A stretch of DNA of 64,000 bases from Cytobacillus sp. S13-E01 (GTDB lineage: Bacteria > Bacillota > Bacilli > Bacillales > Bacillaceae_L). This document shows, piece by piece, positions 17,390 through 25,584 of this stretch. The notes beneath the pieces were generated by a model, which was not told the DNA's origin, ran no database searches, and worked only from the letters and a program-made list of their open reading frames with translations. The stretch is from NCBI RefSeq assembly GCF_029193815.1, contig NZ_JARFVC010000012.1, positions 23,977 to 87,976 on the forward strand, written 5' to 3'. Position 1 is the first letter of the stretch. Each line of letters begins with the position of its first letter. Position numbers and translations under genes: made by a program.

Positions 17390-17407
17390 ATATTGATAGA
17401 TCAATAT
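17390..17407. promoter_or_regulatory. 18-bp perfect palindrome, candidate operator
   Basis: ATATTGATAGATCAATAT consists of two 8-base arms around a 2-base centre. It lies 163 bases upstream of the peptide start and 275 bases from the regulator start. The spacer is too short for a stable RNA loop, which favours a protein site, and dimeric Xre/RRNPP regulators bind such palindromes. A T-run follows, so a decayed terminator is possible. TATAAT at 17501-17506 could be the -10 box of the peptide gene, but no good -35 box is seen. Confidence 0.45.
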
Positions 17408-17569
17408 TTTTTCATAGATTCAAAAGAAAAATGAAGGATACTACGAATTTTGTAACAGTAAACGTACCAAATGGAGAAGGCACGTATTTTAGTTATCTTA
17501 TATAATAACGTTAAACCTAGTAATTACTATTATAACCCCTTGATGGGTAAAAGAAACGGAGTGTTAAAT

Positions 17570-17836
17570 ATGAAAAAGGTACTTAGCTTTGGGATTGCAT
17601 TAACAGTTTTAGCAGTTGGGATCAGTTTTGGTGTAAGCGCTATGAATAAAAATTTAGCAGAGCTTCCGCCGGTGTATCAACCACAAACTACGAAACTACT
17701 AGTAGAGCTACCACCGGTATATAAACCAAACTTACTTAAATTTGTAGCAGAATTACCACCGGTTTACAAGCCAAATTCATCAGTTAATCTAGCGGCTGAC
17801 TTCGGTACAGACAGAGAACTACCACCAGTTTATTAA
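17570..17836 (+). CDS. Exported pro-peptide with four ELPPVY copies (putative pheromone)
   Basis: 88 residues. An N-terminal secretion signal (MKKVLSFGIALTVLAVGISF, then GVSA) is followed by ELPPVY at 31-36, 46-51, 61-66 and 83-88. The last copy ends the protein. The first three repeat every 15 residues in contexts such as VAELPPVYKPN, with Lys or Arg residues that could serve protease cleavage. The four copies use different synonymous codons, so the peptide sequence itself is conserved. ATG 17570 has ACGGAGTG six bases upstream; an in-frame ATG at 17471 has no RBS and would hide the signal. It lies divergent from the RRNPP regulator. By analogy with PapR, NprX and Phr pro-peptides it should be exported, processed and re-imported as a signal. 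Confidence 0.85.
   Translation: MKKVLSFGIALTVLAVGISFGVSAMNKNLAELPPVYQPQTTKLLVELPPVYKPNLLKFVAELPPVYKPNSSVNLAADFGTDRELPPVY
17660..17833 (+). repeat. Four coding repeats for ELPPVY
   Basis: The copies lie at 17660-17677, 17705-17722, 17750-17767 and 17816-17833. The codons differ: GAGCTTCCGCCGGTGTAT, GAGCTACCACCGGTATAT, GAATTACCACCGGTTTAC, GAACTACCACCAGTTTAT. All differences are synonymous. Confidence 0.97.
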
Positions 17837-17850
17837 TAGTTGGTTGCTGT

Positions 17851-18051
17851 ATGGCTAAAAAGAGAACAAAGCTAAATAATAAGATGCAAGAAGCATTTAA
17901 TGATATTTATGAAGATGTTAACTCTTTAGCATATCTCGCAACGAAAGAATGTGGAATCACTCATAGCCGTCAAACTGAAATCAAGAGAATTAAACAGAAC
18001 CTACAACAAAGTATCAAGGCAATTGAGTATTTCACAACCACCCAAAATTAG
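17851..18051 (+). CDS. Small basic helical protein of unknown function
   Basis: 66 residues, MAKKRTKLNNKMQ then a charged, probably all-helical chain ending in TTTQN. It starts 14 bases after the peptide stop codon, with a weak RBS, and ends at a strong terminator, so it is probably co-transcribed with the pheromone precursor. There is no signal peptide or known motif. It could be a cytoplasmic modulator or an output gene of the quorum-sensing unit, but this is only positional inference. Confidence 0.65.
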   Translation: MAKKRTKLNNKMQEAFNDIYEDVNSLAYLATKECGITHSRQTEIKRIKQNLQQSIKAIEYFTTTQN

Positions 18052-18080
18052 CGTCTACCTTAGTAGGCGCTCTCTTTTTA
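18050..18080 (+). terminator. Terminator of the pheromone operon
   Basis: AGCGTCTAC / GTAGGCGCT around a 4-base loop, followed by CTCTTTTT. It overlaps the stop of the 66-residue gene. Confidence 0.92.
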
Positions 18081-18405
18081 AGAAGTACACAAATTAAATC
18101 TCCTGTAAAAAGTATAAAGAGTTTGCATACCAACTATATCGGTCTTTTGTAAGTGTCAATGCATAAAAAACCAAAAAAATGGATTAAAATAATCCTAAAG
18201 TCCTACACTTTTATGGTAAAACAGGGGACTTTTGAATCATTTATATGAAAATCTAATAAAAGTCTTGATAAAGTAATAGATTAGGTTAATTGTATAGTTA
18301 TAAATAAATAATACATTATTTTCTACCTATATAAAAGATAGAGGATTTTGTTTAATTTAAAAATGTCGAATTTTGTATTTTATAGTTCGATTGGGGGTAA
18401 ATGGT
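18081..18405 (+). other. AT-rich leader upstream of the GGDEF/EAL gene
   Basis: No ORF with a credible start. Several AT-rich -10-like hexamers are present (for example TATAGT near 18293), but no well-spaced -35/-10 pair. The segment presumably holds the promoter of the c-di-GMP gene. No riboswitch was recognised. Confidence 0.4.
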
Positions 18406-21237
18406 ATGTCGGAAGAACAAACAAGATATTCTCGTCTTGCAACGATTACAAAATTAATTAATACAAAACTAGAATTACATGAAGTGCTTGAGCATGTAGT
18501 GACTGCAATCTCTGAGGAGATCGTTCAATGCGATTCGGTAGGCATTTACTTACCACAACCAGATGGTACATATAGAGGGTATGTTGGAAAACCAGAGGTC
18601 ATTAACGGAATGACGCTTGATATGCACATCGTTGATCCAGAAATCGATTTGTTAGCTGGCGAAGTAATTGATAATCGCGAGGCCATTTATATTCCAGATA
18701 CTTCGAAGGATAGCAGACCAGACCATAGAGCAGTTGAAGCATTTCAAATCAAGTCGTTATTCTGTCTGCCAATTTCGTACGAAAATGAATTATTTGGGCT
18801 AGTCTTTTTATTTGACTACGGTACTCCGATGAATTTAACACCCTCGGAAATAAAGTCGATTGAGGCATATGTTAATATGGCTGCTGTTGCGATCCGAAAT
18901 GCGAAGAATTTTACGCGCACAAACAATCTACTTTCTGAAAAGCAATTATTGTTAGATTTCACACGAGATTTATCAATGTGTTCAACTTTACAGGAAGTAT
19001 TAGATAAATGCTTTCATTATATAGGTCAAGTTCTAAACAACCCGAATATTGGAGCCCATTTACTTGACCCAATAGCAGAGAAAAAACTTAAACCAGCAAA
19101 ATTGAGCAAAGAAAGTGACTGGACAGAAGAAGATTGGAAAAAGACACATAACCGGATAAAGATTGATCATAGTAAGGATCTCTTGTTCCAGGAAGTGATT
19201 CGAACGAAGAAAGCTGTATTTGTCCCGGATGTATTTGCTGATCCAAGACCAAATCATGATGCATGCCGTAACTTTGGAATTAAAGGATTGTATATGATTC
19301 CCCTAGTGGCAATGGGTGAAGTGTTAGGAACCATTCCTGTTGTCAATCTTACTGAAAAAGGCCTTGTATATACAGAAGCCCAAATGCAGTTAGCACAGTC
19401 TATAGCGGACGCAACAGCATTAACATTGGCTAGCTTGTTATACATGGAAAAACAAGAAATAATTATTCAAGAGAGAACGTCAGAAATAACGGACAAACAT
19501 AAAGAGCTCGAAAAAGTTGTAAAAGAAATACAGAGACTTAGCCGAGAAAAAGAACTAATCCTAAATTCTGCGGGTGAGGGAATATTTGGGTTAGATCTTG
19601 ATGGCATCATTACCTTTTGTAATCCTGCAGGAGCAAAAATACTAGGCTACAAGAACAAAGATGAATTAATGGGACAATCCTACAATTCGATTTTTTCTAG
19701 AATTAAATCAAATGAATGTAATCATAAGATTTCGTTTGATTCTTATATTAAACAAAGCCATAAAAGATATGAGACAGATGAGCAATTTTTCAAAAAAGAT
19801 GGTTCACACTTCCCTGTGGAATATGTGATCTCTTCTATAAAAGAGGATGGTCAAATTGTTGGGTACGTAGTTACGTTCAAAGATATTACGTCACGAAAGC
19901 AAATGGAAGAAAAGATAAATTACCATGCGTATTATGATAGTTTAACAAGTTTGCCAAACAGGGTGCTTTTAAAGGATCGTTTAAATCAAGGGCTAACATA
20001 TGCTGGACTTCGGGGTAAAAAATTGGCAGTTATGTTCATTGATCTAGACCGTTTTAAAGTTATTAATGACACACTTGGCCATGGCTATGGTGATACGCTT
20101 CTTCAAGAGGTTGCAGTACGCCTTAATACTTGTATTCAAAAAGGTGATACAGTGTCTCGTCAAGGAGGCGATGAATTCACGATTATTTTGCCTTCTATTG
20201 ACTGTGAAGAAAGTGTAATTAAAGTGGCGGAGCGTGTGCTAGAAGCGTTTGAAAAACCGTTTGTAATCAATGGTAATGAAGTCATTATCAAACCGAGTAT
20301 TGGTATTTCGTTATATCCACCAGATGGTGATAATGCTGAGAACTTATTGAAAAATGCGGATACGGCTATGTATAAATCAAAAGAACTGGGTGGCAATACA
20401 TATCAATTTTACGCGAGCGGTATGAACAATCGAACATTTGAGAGTGTGAAATTGGAAAATGATTTATACAGAGCACTTGATAATAAAGAATTCATGATCT
20501 ATTACCAGCCACAAATGGATTCAGTTAGTAATAGGATGATTGGGGTAGAGGCGTTATTACGCTGGAATCATCCAACCAGAGGGATGATCTCACCAGTCGA
20601 TTTTATTCCCCTTGCCGAAGAGACGGGATTAATCGTTCCAATTGGGGAATGGGTTCTTCGAAATGCGTGTAAACAACTAAAACAATGGCATGAAGGAGGT
20701 CACTCTGAGCTGACGGTAGCTGTTAATCTTTCCGTACGTCAGTTTGAGCAGCACAATTTGGTTGATGTCGTAAAAAACATTTTAGCAGAAACAATGCTTG
20801 ATCCTAGGTTTTTAGAGTTAGAGCTTACAGAAAATCTAATCATTAAAAATAGAGAGGCTACCTTAACGAAGATGGAGCAATTAAAGGAGTTTGGAATAAA
20901 TATTTCCATTGATGATTTTGGGACTGGCTATTCATCATTAGGTTATCTAAAAAACTTCCCGATTAAAACGTTAAAAATTGATAAGTCATTTATTGATGAT
21001 GTCATGAAGGACAATGCTAATGCTGCTATCACCAATACGATCATTACCTTAGGTCAAAATTTACACCTAAATGTGATTGCAGAAGGTGTTGAAACACAGG
21101 AACAAATCGATTTCCTTGCTTCTTTGGGCTGCTATTTAATGCAAGGATATTTCTTTAGTCCACCTATCGATGTTGAAGAATTAACGAATAAATATTTGCG
21201 TAAAGAGGAAATTGTGATAAAGGGGGAATCGATATGA
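18406..21237 (+). CDS. GAF-GAF-PAS-GGDEF-EAL cyclic-di-GMP signalling protein
   Basis: Cytoplasmic sensor and c-di-GMP enzyme of 943 residues. ATG 18406 has TTGGGGG eight bases upstream. Two GAF domains (about 10-165 and 175-345) and a short coiled coil precede a PAS domain (about 375-500). The GGDEF domain has the intact active site RQGGDEF at 585-591 and the metal-binding FIDLDRFKVIND. The EAL domain has EALLRW at 715, ELTEN, IDDFGTGYSS, the LKIDKSFI lysine and the AEGVE glutamate, so both diguanylate cyclase and phosphodiesterase look active. No membrane segment is seen. Its last bases overlap the start of the next gene, implying coupled translation. Confidence 0.95.
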   Translation: MSEEQTRYSRLATITKLINTKLELHEVLEHVVTAISEEIVQCDSVGIYLPQPDGTYRGYVGKPEVINGMTLDMHIVDPEIDLLAGEVIDNREAIYIPDTSKDSRPDHRAVEAFQIKSLFCLPISYENELFGLVFLFDYGTPMNLTPSEIKSIEAYVNMAAVAIRNAKNFTRTNNLLSEKQLLLDFTRDLSMCSTLQEVLDKCFHYIGQVLNNPNIGAHLLDPIAEKKLKPAKLSKESDWTEEDWKKTHNRIKIDHSKDLLFQEVIRTKKAVFVPDVFADPRPNHDACRNFGIKGLYMIPLVAMGEVLGTIPVVNLTEKGLVYTEAQMQLAQSIADATALTLASLLYMEKQEIIIQERTSEITDKHKELEKVVKEIQRLSREKELILNSAGEGIFGLDLDGIITFCNPAGAKILGYKNKDELMGQSYNSIFSRIKSNECNHKISFDSYIKQSHKRYETDEQFFKKDGSHFPVEYVISSIKEDGQIVGYVVTFKDITSRKQMEEKINYHAYYDSLTSLPNRVLLKDRLNQGLTYAGLRGKKLAVMFIDLDRFKVINDTLGHGYGDTLLQEVAVRLNTCIQKGDTVSRQGGDEFTIILPSIDCEESVIKVAERVLEAFEKPFVINGNEVIIKPSIGISLYPPDGDNAENLLKNADTAMYKSKELGGNTYQFYASGMNNRTFESVKLENDLYRALDNKEFMIYYQPQMDSVSNRMIGVEALLRWNHPTRGMISPVDFIPLAEETGLIVPIGEWVLRNACKQLKQWHEGGHSELTVAVNLSVRQFEQHNLVDVVKNILAETMLDPRFLELELTENLIIKNREATLTKMEQLKEFGINISIDDFGTGYSSLGYLKNFPIKTLKIDKSFIDDVMKDNANAAITNTIITLGQNLHLNVIAEGVETQEQIDFLASLGCYLMQGYFFSPPIDVEELTNKYLRKEEIVIKGESI

Positions 21238-22871
21238 AAACTGTACGTGCTGTACTTGAATTTTTAAAAAGTGGCGGGGTTTCGACTATTTTCGGAATTC
21301 CTGCCGGATCTGTAAATGCCTTTTTTGATGAACTATATGACATGCGTGATGACATCACACCAATTGTTACAAAGCATGAAGGAGCAGCTTCCTATATGGC
21401 AGCATCATATGCGAAGTACTCACAGAGCTTAGGTGTTTGTATTGGTAGTAGTGGACCGGGTGGGACGAACTTAGTGTCAGGTGCTGCCAATGCTATGCGT
21501 GAGCATTTACCGGTTCTGTTTTTAACTGGAGCGGTACCAGTAAATACGGTTGGTCTCAATGCTTCACAAGAGCTAGATGCTGATCCAGTCTTTCGTTCCG
21601 TTACAAAATATAGTGTGACCGTTCAAGACGCTGAAAGCTTGCTTAAGGAAGTAGTAAAAGCAACTGAGATAGCATTATCAGGAGTACCGGGTCCTGTCCA
21701 TATTGCTATGCCAATTGACGTTCAATTGTCACAAATTAAACCAGTAGATATTCCTACCTATCCTAAGCGGAAACCAATTGTTCCTGATGCAACAACGATC
21801 GCAAAGACAGCCCAAGAACTCGTGAAAAGAAAAAACGGTTATATTTTTGTTGGACAAGGTGTTAGAGGTTCGGTAGATCAGGTAATCGAATTAGCAGAGT
21901 TGTTAGACTGGCCAATTCTTACAACCCCACAGGCAAAGGGGCTGATTAAAGCTGATCATCCACTTGTAGCGGGTGTATTTGGTTTTGCGGGTCATGAAAA
22001 AGCATCTGAATTAATTAATGAAGGAGATGGGGAAGCATTAGTAGTTCTAGGGTCAAGTCTAGGTGAAACAGCAACTAACAACTGGAATGGTAACCTTACA
22101 AAGAATCGGTTTACCGTTCAGGTTGATTTTGATAAAACAGTCTTTGGTCGAAAATATGAGATAGACATCCCTGTTTTAGGGGATGTGAACTTAAGTCTAT
22201 TATTCTTAATAGAAGAGTTAAAGACTCTAGGACGAACTAGAAAAAATGATAATAAATCTCAAAATCATAAGGTTTTAGAAACGGATGAATACAATACTCA
22301 AAACGTATTGTATAAATTGCAGGAATACCTGCCAACATCAACTCGTTATACGATTGATATTGGTGAATTTATGTCATATGTGATCCACCATATGGATGTG
22401 TTGGATCATGATACATTTGATATCAATGTCCATTTTGGAGCAATGGGGAGCGGAATTGGGGCAGCGATTGGTTCAAAACTAGCAGAACCAGACCGTCCGG
22501 TAGTATGTATCACGGGTGATGGTTGCTTCTTCATGCATGGTATGGAGATTTTAACTGCGAAAGAATACGGGCTACCAATCTTGTTTGTGATCATGAATAA
22601 TGCAAGACTAGGGATGGTCTATCATGGACATTCCTTACAATACAAGCGTTCACACCCTTGCTTCGAACAAGAAGCGGTTGATATTGCAGCAATGGCGAAT
22701 GCAATGGGGATTCCAAGCTATCGTGTTGAAACACTAGAAGACATTAATCTTGAAGTGATTAGTAATCTATCAAACCTAAATGGTCCAGCCGTTTTGGAAG
22801 TGGCCTTGGTGGATAATAACGTGCCGCCGATGGGGGATAGGGTTAAGTTTCTTTCTTCGTTTGGGAAGTAA
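21234..22871 (+). CDS. Thiamine-diphosphate enzyme, acetolactate-synthase-like
   Basis: 545 residues, the usual length of the ALS/pyruvate oxidase/benzoylformate decarboxylase group. The N-terminal Pyr domain holds the catalytic Glu in TKHEG (Glu49), a central domain follows, and the C-terminal PP domain has the ThDP motif ITGDGCFFMHG (about 426) ending in MNNARLGM. ATG 21234 overlaps the previous TGA by four bases, with AAAGGGGGAATC as RBS. There is no adjacent regulatory subunit or ilv gene, so a role in branched-chain amino acid synthesis is doubtful. A dedicated decarboxylase or carboligase linked to the c-di-GMP protein is possible. The substrate is not predictable. Confidence 0.88.
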   Translation: MKTVRAVLEFLKSGGVSTIFGIPAGSVNAFFDELYDMRDDITPIVTKHEGAASYMAASYAKYSQSLGVCIGSSGPGGTNLVSGAANAMREHLPVLFLTGAVPVNTVGLNASQELDADPVFRSVTKYSVTVQDAESLLKEVVKATEIALSGVPGPVHIAMPIDVQLSQIKPVDIPTYPKRKPIVPDATTIAKTAQELVKRKNGYIFVGQGVRGSVDQVIELAELLDWPILTTPQAKGLIKADHPLVAGVFGFAGHEKASELINEGDGEALVVLGSSLGETATNNWNGNLTKNRFTVQVDFDKTVFGRKYEIDIPVLGDVNLSLLFLIEELKTLGRTRKNDNKSQNHKVLETDEYNTQNVLYKLQEYLPTSTRYTIDIGEFMSYVIHHMDVLDHDTFDINVHFGAMGSGIGAAIGSKLAEPDRPVVCITGDGCFFMHGMEILTAKEYGLPILFVIMNNARLGMVYHGHSLQYKRSHPCFEQEAVDIAAMANAMGIPSYRVETLEDINLEVISNLSNLNGPAVLEVALVDNNVPPMGDRVKFLSSFGK

Positions 22872-22877
22872 AGTATG

Positions 22878-22910
22878 AAAGCAATGGCTCAATGAGCCAT
22901 TGCTTTTTTC
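22878..22910 (+). terminator. Terminator of the GGDEF/EAL-ThDP operon
   Basis: GCAATGGCT / AGCCATTGC with a 5-base loop and a TTTTTT tail, directly behind the stop codon. Confidence 0.93.
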
Positions 22911-22985
22911 AAAAGATAAGAAAGTATAAAAGTTTGTACCTAGTTTTAGTGTCCTTGCTCCGGGCTGCCTGCGCTTTTGTTAATT
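22911..22985. repeat. Dispersed intergenic repeat A, copy 3 (short)
   Basis: AAAGATAAGAAAGTATAAAA, TTTGTACCTAGTTTTAGTG, CCTTGCTCCGGGC, then directly the 3' end GCGCTTTTGTT. The central hairpin is deleted. The following 22986-23236 is AT-rich leader with no ORF and no clear promoter pair. Confidence 0.8.
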
Positions 22986-23236
22986 TATCCGGAAATACTT
23001 TGCATGATTAATTTGAACGTCGTGAATTGGGAGATAGTATAGATATAAGCGGTATAAAGGAATGATTATATATTTTGAAGTAAATTGGGAGAAGTCATGT
23101 GATGAAACGGATGTTCAAATGGCTTGAACAGTGACCTTAAACGTAATGAAAGTCTAAACTCTTGCCGTACTAGCAAATACAACCTCAATATGCTAATGTT
23201 AGGAATGGATAAACATAAAAAAAGCAGGTGGACATA

Positions 23237-24382
23237 TTGACAAAACCGATAAAAGTAATGACTATTTTTGGGACAAGACCTGAAGCAATTAAAATGGCGC
23301 CTCTTGTGCTTGAGCTACAGAAATACCCAAATGAAATTGAGTCGATTGTGACGGTAACAGCTCAGCATCGTCAAATGTTAGATCAGGTGTTAGGGATTTT
23401 TAAGATCACACCAGATCATGACCTAAATATTATGCAGGACCGGCAATCACTGACTGACGTAACGACAAGGGCGCTTGAGGGTCTAGACAAGACGATGAAG
23501 GAAGTAAAGCCTGACCTTGTTCTTGTACATGGTGATACAACGACAACGTTTGTAGCAAGCTTGGCTGCCTTTTATAATCAAATTGCTGTCGGACATGTTG
23601 AAGCGGGTCTTAGAACGCATAATAAGTATTCCCCGTTCCCAGAAGAAATCAACCGACAAATAACAGGGGTTATTGCAGATCTTCATTTCTCACCTACACA
23701 ACAATCGGCGCAAAACCTGTTGAATGAGAACAAAAAAGAAAATACCATCTTTATTACCGGTAACACGGCTATTGATGCCTTAAAAACAACGGTTTCTGAT
23801 ACATATGAACATGACGTGCTAAAGAAACTCGGCAATGACCGTCTAATCTTGCTGACTGCTCATCGTCGTGAAAATTTAGGTGAACCAATGCGTAATATGT
23901 TCCGTGCGATTAAAAGACTCGTGACTGAGCATGATGATGTACAGGTTATTTACCCTGTTCATTTGAATCCTGCCGTAAGAGAGGTTGCCGATGAGATATT
24001 AGGTGATGACTCTCGCATTCAGTTAATTGAACCGCTAGGAGTTTTGGACTTCCATAACTTTGCTTCAAGAGCACATATTATTCTAACGGATTCAGGCGGT
24101 GTACAAGAAGAAGCTCCTTCACTCGGGGTTCCTGTACTTGTGTTACGTGATACAACTGAACGACCTGAAGGAATTGAGGCAGGAACATTAAAATTAGCTG
24201 GAACTGATGAAGAAACGATTTACACTATGGCATCTCAATTATTAAATGACCAAACTGAGTTTGAAAGAATGTCAAAGGCATCGAATCCTTATGGAGACGG
24301 GGAAGCATCTTTCCGTATCGTTCAGTCAATTCTGCACCATTTCGGGATGATAGATCATAAACCAGAACCATTTACGCGATAA
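23237..24382 (+). CDS. wecB: UDP-N-acetylglucosamine 2-epimerase (non-hydrolysing)
   Basis: Cytoplasmic enzyme interconverting UDP-GlcNAc and UDP-ManNAc for wall teichoic acid linkage units or capsule. The TTG start at 23237 has AGGTGG six bases upstream; GTG 23228 lies inside that RBS. It is about 381 residues, typical for the family. GTRPEAIKMAPL opens the Rossmann-like fold, followed by HGDTTTT, the GHVEAGLRT segment, TAHRREN and the DSGGVQEEAP UDP-binding region. It stands alone between its own terminator and the repeat-rich leader, so it may serve wall polymers as well as the polysaccharide locus downstream. It is also called mnaA in bacilli. Confidence 0.95.
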   Translation: MTKPIKVMTIFGTRPEAIKMAPLVLELQKYPNEIESIVTVTAQHRQMLDQVLGIFKITPDHDLNIMQDRQSLTDVTTRALEGLDKTMKEVKPDLVLVHGDTTTTFVASLAAFYNQIAVGHVEAGLRTHNKYSPFPEEINRQITGVIADLHFSPTQQSAQNLLNENKKENTIFITGNTAIDALKTTVSDTYEHDVLKKLGNDRLILLTAHRRENLGEPMRNMFRAIKRLVTEHDDVQVIYPVHLNPAVREVADEILGDDSRIQLIEPLGVLDFHNFASRAHIILTDSGGVQEEAPSLGVPVLVLRDTTERPEGIEAGTLKLAGTDEETIYTMASQLLNDQTEFERMSKASNPYGDGEASFRIVQSILHHFGMIDHKPEPFTR

Positions 24383-24420
24383 CAAGAACCCACAGTTTCG
24401 ACTGTGGGTTCTTGAAATTT
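24383..24420 (+). terminator. Terminator of the 2-epimerase
   Basis: CAAGAACCCACAG / CTGTGGGTTCTTG, a perfect 13-base-pair stem with a 6-base loop, followed by AAATTTT. It directly follows the stop codon. Confidence 0.93.
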
Positions 24421-24430
24421 TGCATCCAGT

Positions 24431-24640
24431 TTAGGGGGCTAGCTCCAGGCGGGCGCGCCTTGCGCTTTTCTTGAAAGATAAGAAAGTATAAAAGTTTGTA
24501 CCTAGTTTTAGTGTCTAGCTCCGGGCGCCATCGGCTCGAGGTCATAAGCCAATCCGTCTGGAAGGTCAAAGAACAACCTTCCAGACGGCCCGTCTTATGC
24601 TTGTCGCCGATAGGCGGGCGCCCTGCGCTTTTCTTATAAG
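24431..24640. repeat. Dispersed intergenic repeat A, copy 4 with a partial tandem copy
   Basis: A short remnant (GCTAGCTCCAGGCGGGCGCG to GCGCTTTTCTT) is followed directly by a full unit starting AAAGATAAGAAAGTATAAAA. The full unit has a perfect 13-bp hairpin (CCGTCTGGAAGGT / ACCTTCCAGACGG at 24554-24588) nested inside GGCGCC-ATCGG ... CCGAT-GGGCGCC arms. It is the best copy for seeing the secondary structure of the family. Confidence 0.9.
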
Positions 24641-24747
24641 ATTTGATATGTATTTTTGCCAATTATGCTGAAAAACTTTGTCATAATATGTTATGTTATG
24701 GTAATATTACTGATTAGAGAGATAATGTCTGGAGGTACTTTTTATAA

Positions 24748-25128
24748 ATGTTGAAAAATCTTCCACACGGTATAAAAATTAGCATATCACGGTCGATTAC
24801 TTCTGCTTTTGAACAATATATGAAAGAAATTAAATGGGACGAAGAAAAGTTCGACTTAGAAGCATTCGTCGGGCAATGGCGAAAATACGCAGATACAAAT
24901 TCCTCTTGGTTTGAACAAATCGATGGCGAGACAAAAGCTCATCCAGATTTTCACCAAGAATTAGCTGATAAAATCAATGATACGATCAAAAAGATATTGT
25001 CTGAAGAACCAACTGAAGCACAAATACATGAACTTGATCGGTTAATTAGTGAGGCTGGTGGGAAGGATATTGATTATTCCTGTAAGGCTGAAGCGAAATA
25101 CCATATAGAACGTCTAAAGACCAACTGA
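24748..25128 (+). CDS. Conserved-looking soluble protein of unknown function
   Basis: 126 residues, mostly helical, acidic and lysine-rich, with no signal, membrane segment or known motif. ATG 24748 is preceded by GGAGGTAC about 12 bases upstream, and a strong terminator follows. It lies alone between the 2-epimerase and the polysaccharide operon. It looks like a genuine small gene by RBS, terminator and composition. I do not recognise a family. Confidence 0.7.
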   Translation: MLKNLPHGIKISISRSITSAFEQYMKEIKWDEEKFDLEAFVGQWRKYADTNSSWFEQIDGETKAHPDFHQELADKINDTIKKILSEEPTEAQIHELDRLISEAGGKDIDYSCKAEAKYHIERLKTN

Positions 25129-25154
25129 TAGACCCAAACCAAATAATGGCATAT

Positions 25155-25180
25155 CAACTCCTCTTGCGAGGGGTTTTTTG
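25155..25180 (+). terminator. Terminator of the 126-residue gene
   Basis: AACTCCTC / GAGGGGTT with a 4-base loop, followed by a T-run. Confidence 0.9.
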
Positions 25181-25504
25181 GGTTTTATACCCTTTATCTG
25201 TGAGCTAATGAATGTACCTATACTCTTCGAGAGGTAGAACGGTTATTTTAGTAGAAGTGGTAAATAAATATCCACAAACATGGGCGTTAATTGGTAGAAG
25301 GTCTATAAAAAAGAAAAATCAATGTATTATTATATTGAAATAGTTAGTAATTATTGAAGAAGGCTGGAAACGTTACCAAATGACTAAATACCCAATGAAT
25401 TACTACTAGGCAAATATTACAAATTACTTTTTTTGTAAAAAAGGTAGAGACTTTAGCTAATAGTTACTATAATGAATACCATCGACAGTAATTTACAATT
25501 TGTC

Positions 25505-25533
25505 TGCAACTTTGACAATATTCATGCTATAAT
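25505..25533 (+). promoter_or_regulatory. Probable extended -10 promoter of the polysaccharide operon
   Basis: TGCTATAAT at 25525-25533 is a perfect TATAAT with the extended TGN motif. A TTGACA at 25512 is only 10 bases away and so cannot pair with it; the -35 position (about 25505) reads TGCAAC, a weak match. Start of transcription would be near 25540, giving a leader of about 45 bases. The upstream 25183-25500 is AT-rich, without an ORF or recognised riboswitch. Confidence 0.6.
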
Positions 25534-25584
25534 ATCAAAGGTTTTAATAAAAATTGGAGAATTTAGGTACACTAGGAGGGCATC

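Noticed and set aside
24372..24662. 96-codon minus-strand ORF over repeat A copy 4
   Set aside because: It consists of repeat sequence plus the terminator; other copies of the repeat do not preserve the frame.
25512..25533. TTGACA and TATAAT as a promoter pair before the polysaccharide operon
   Set aside because: The spacer is only 10 bases, too short for sigma-A. The -10 box was kept as an extended -10 promoter instead.
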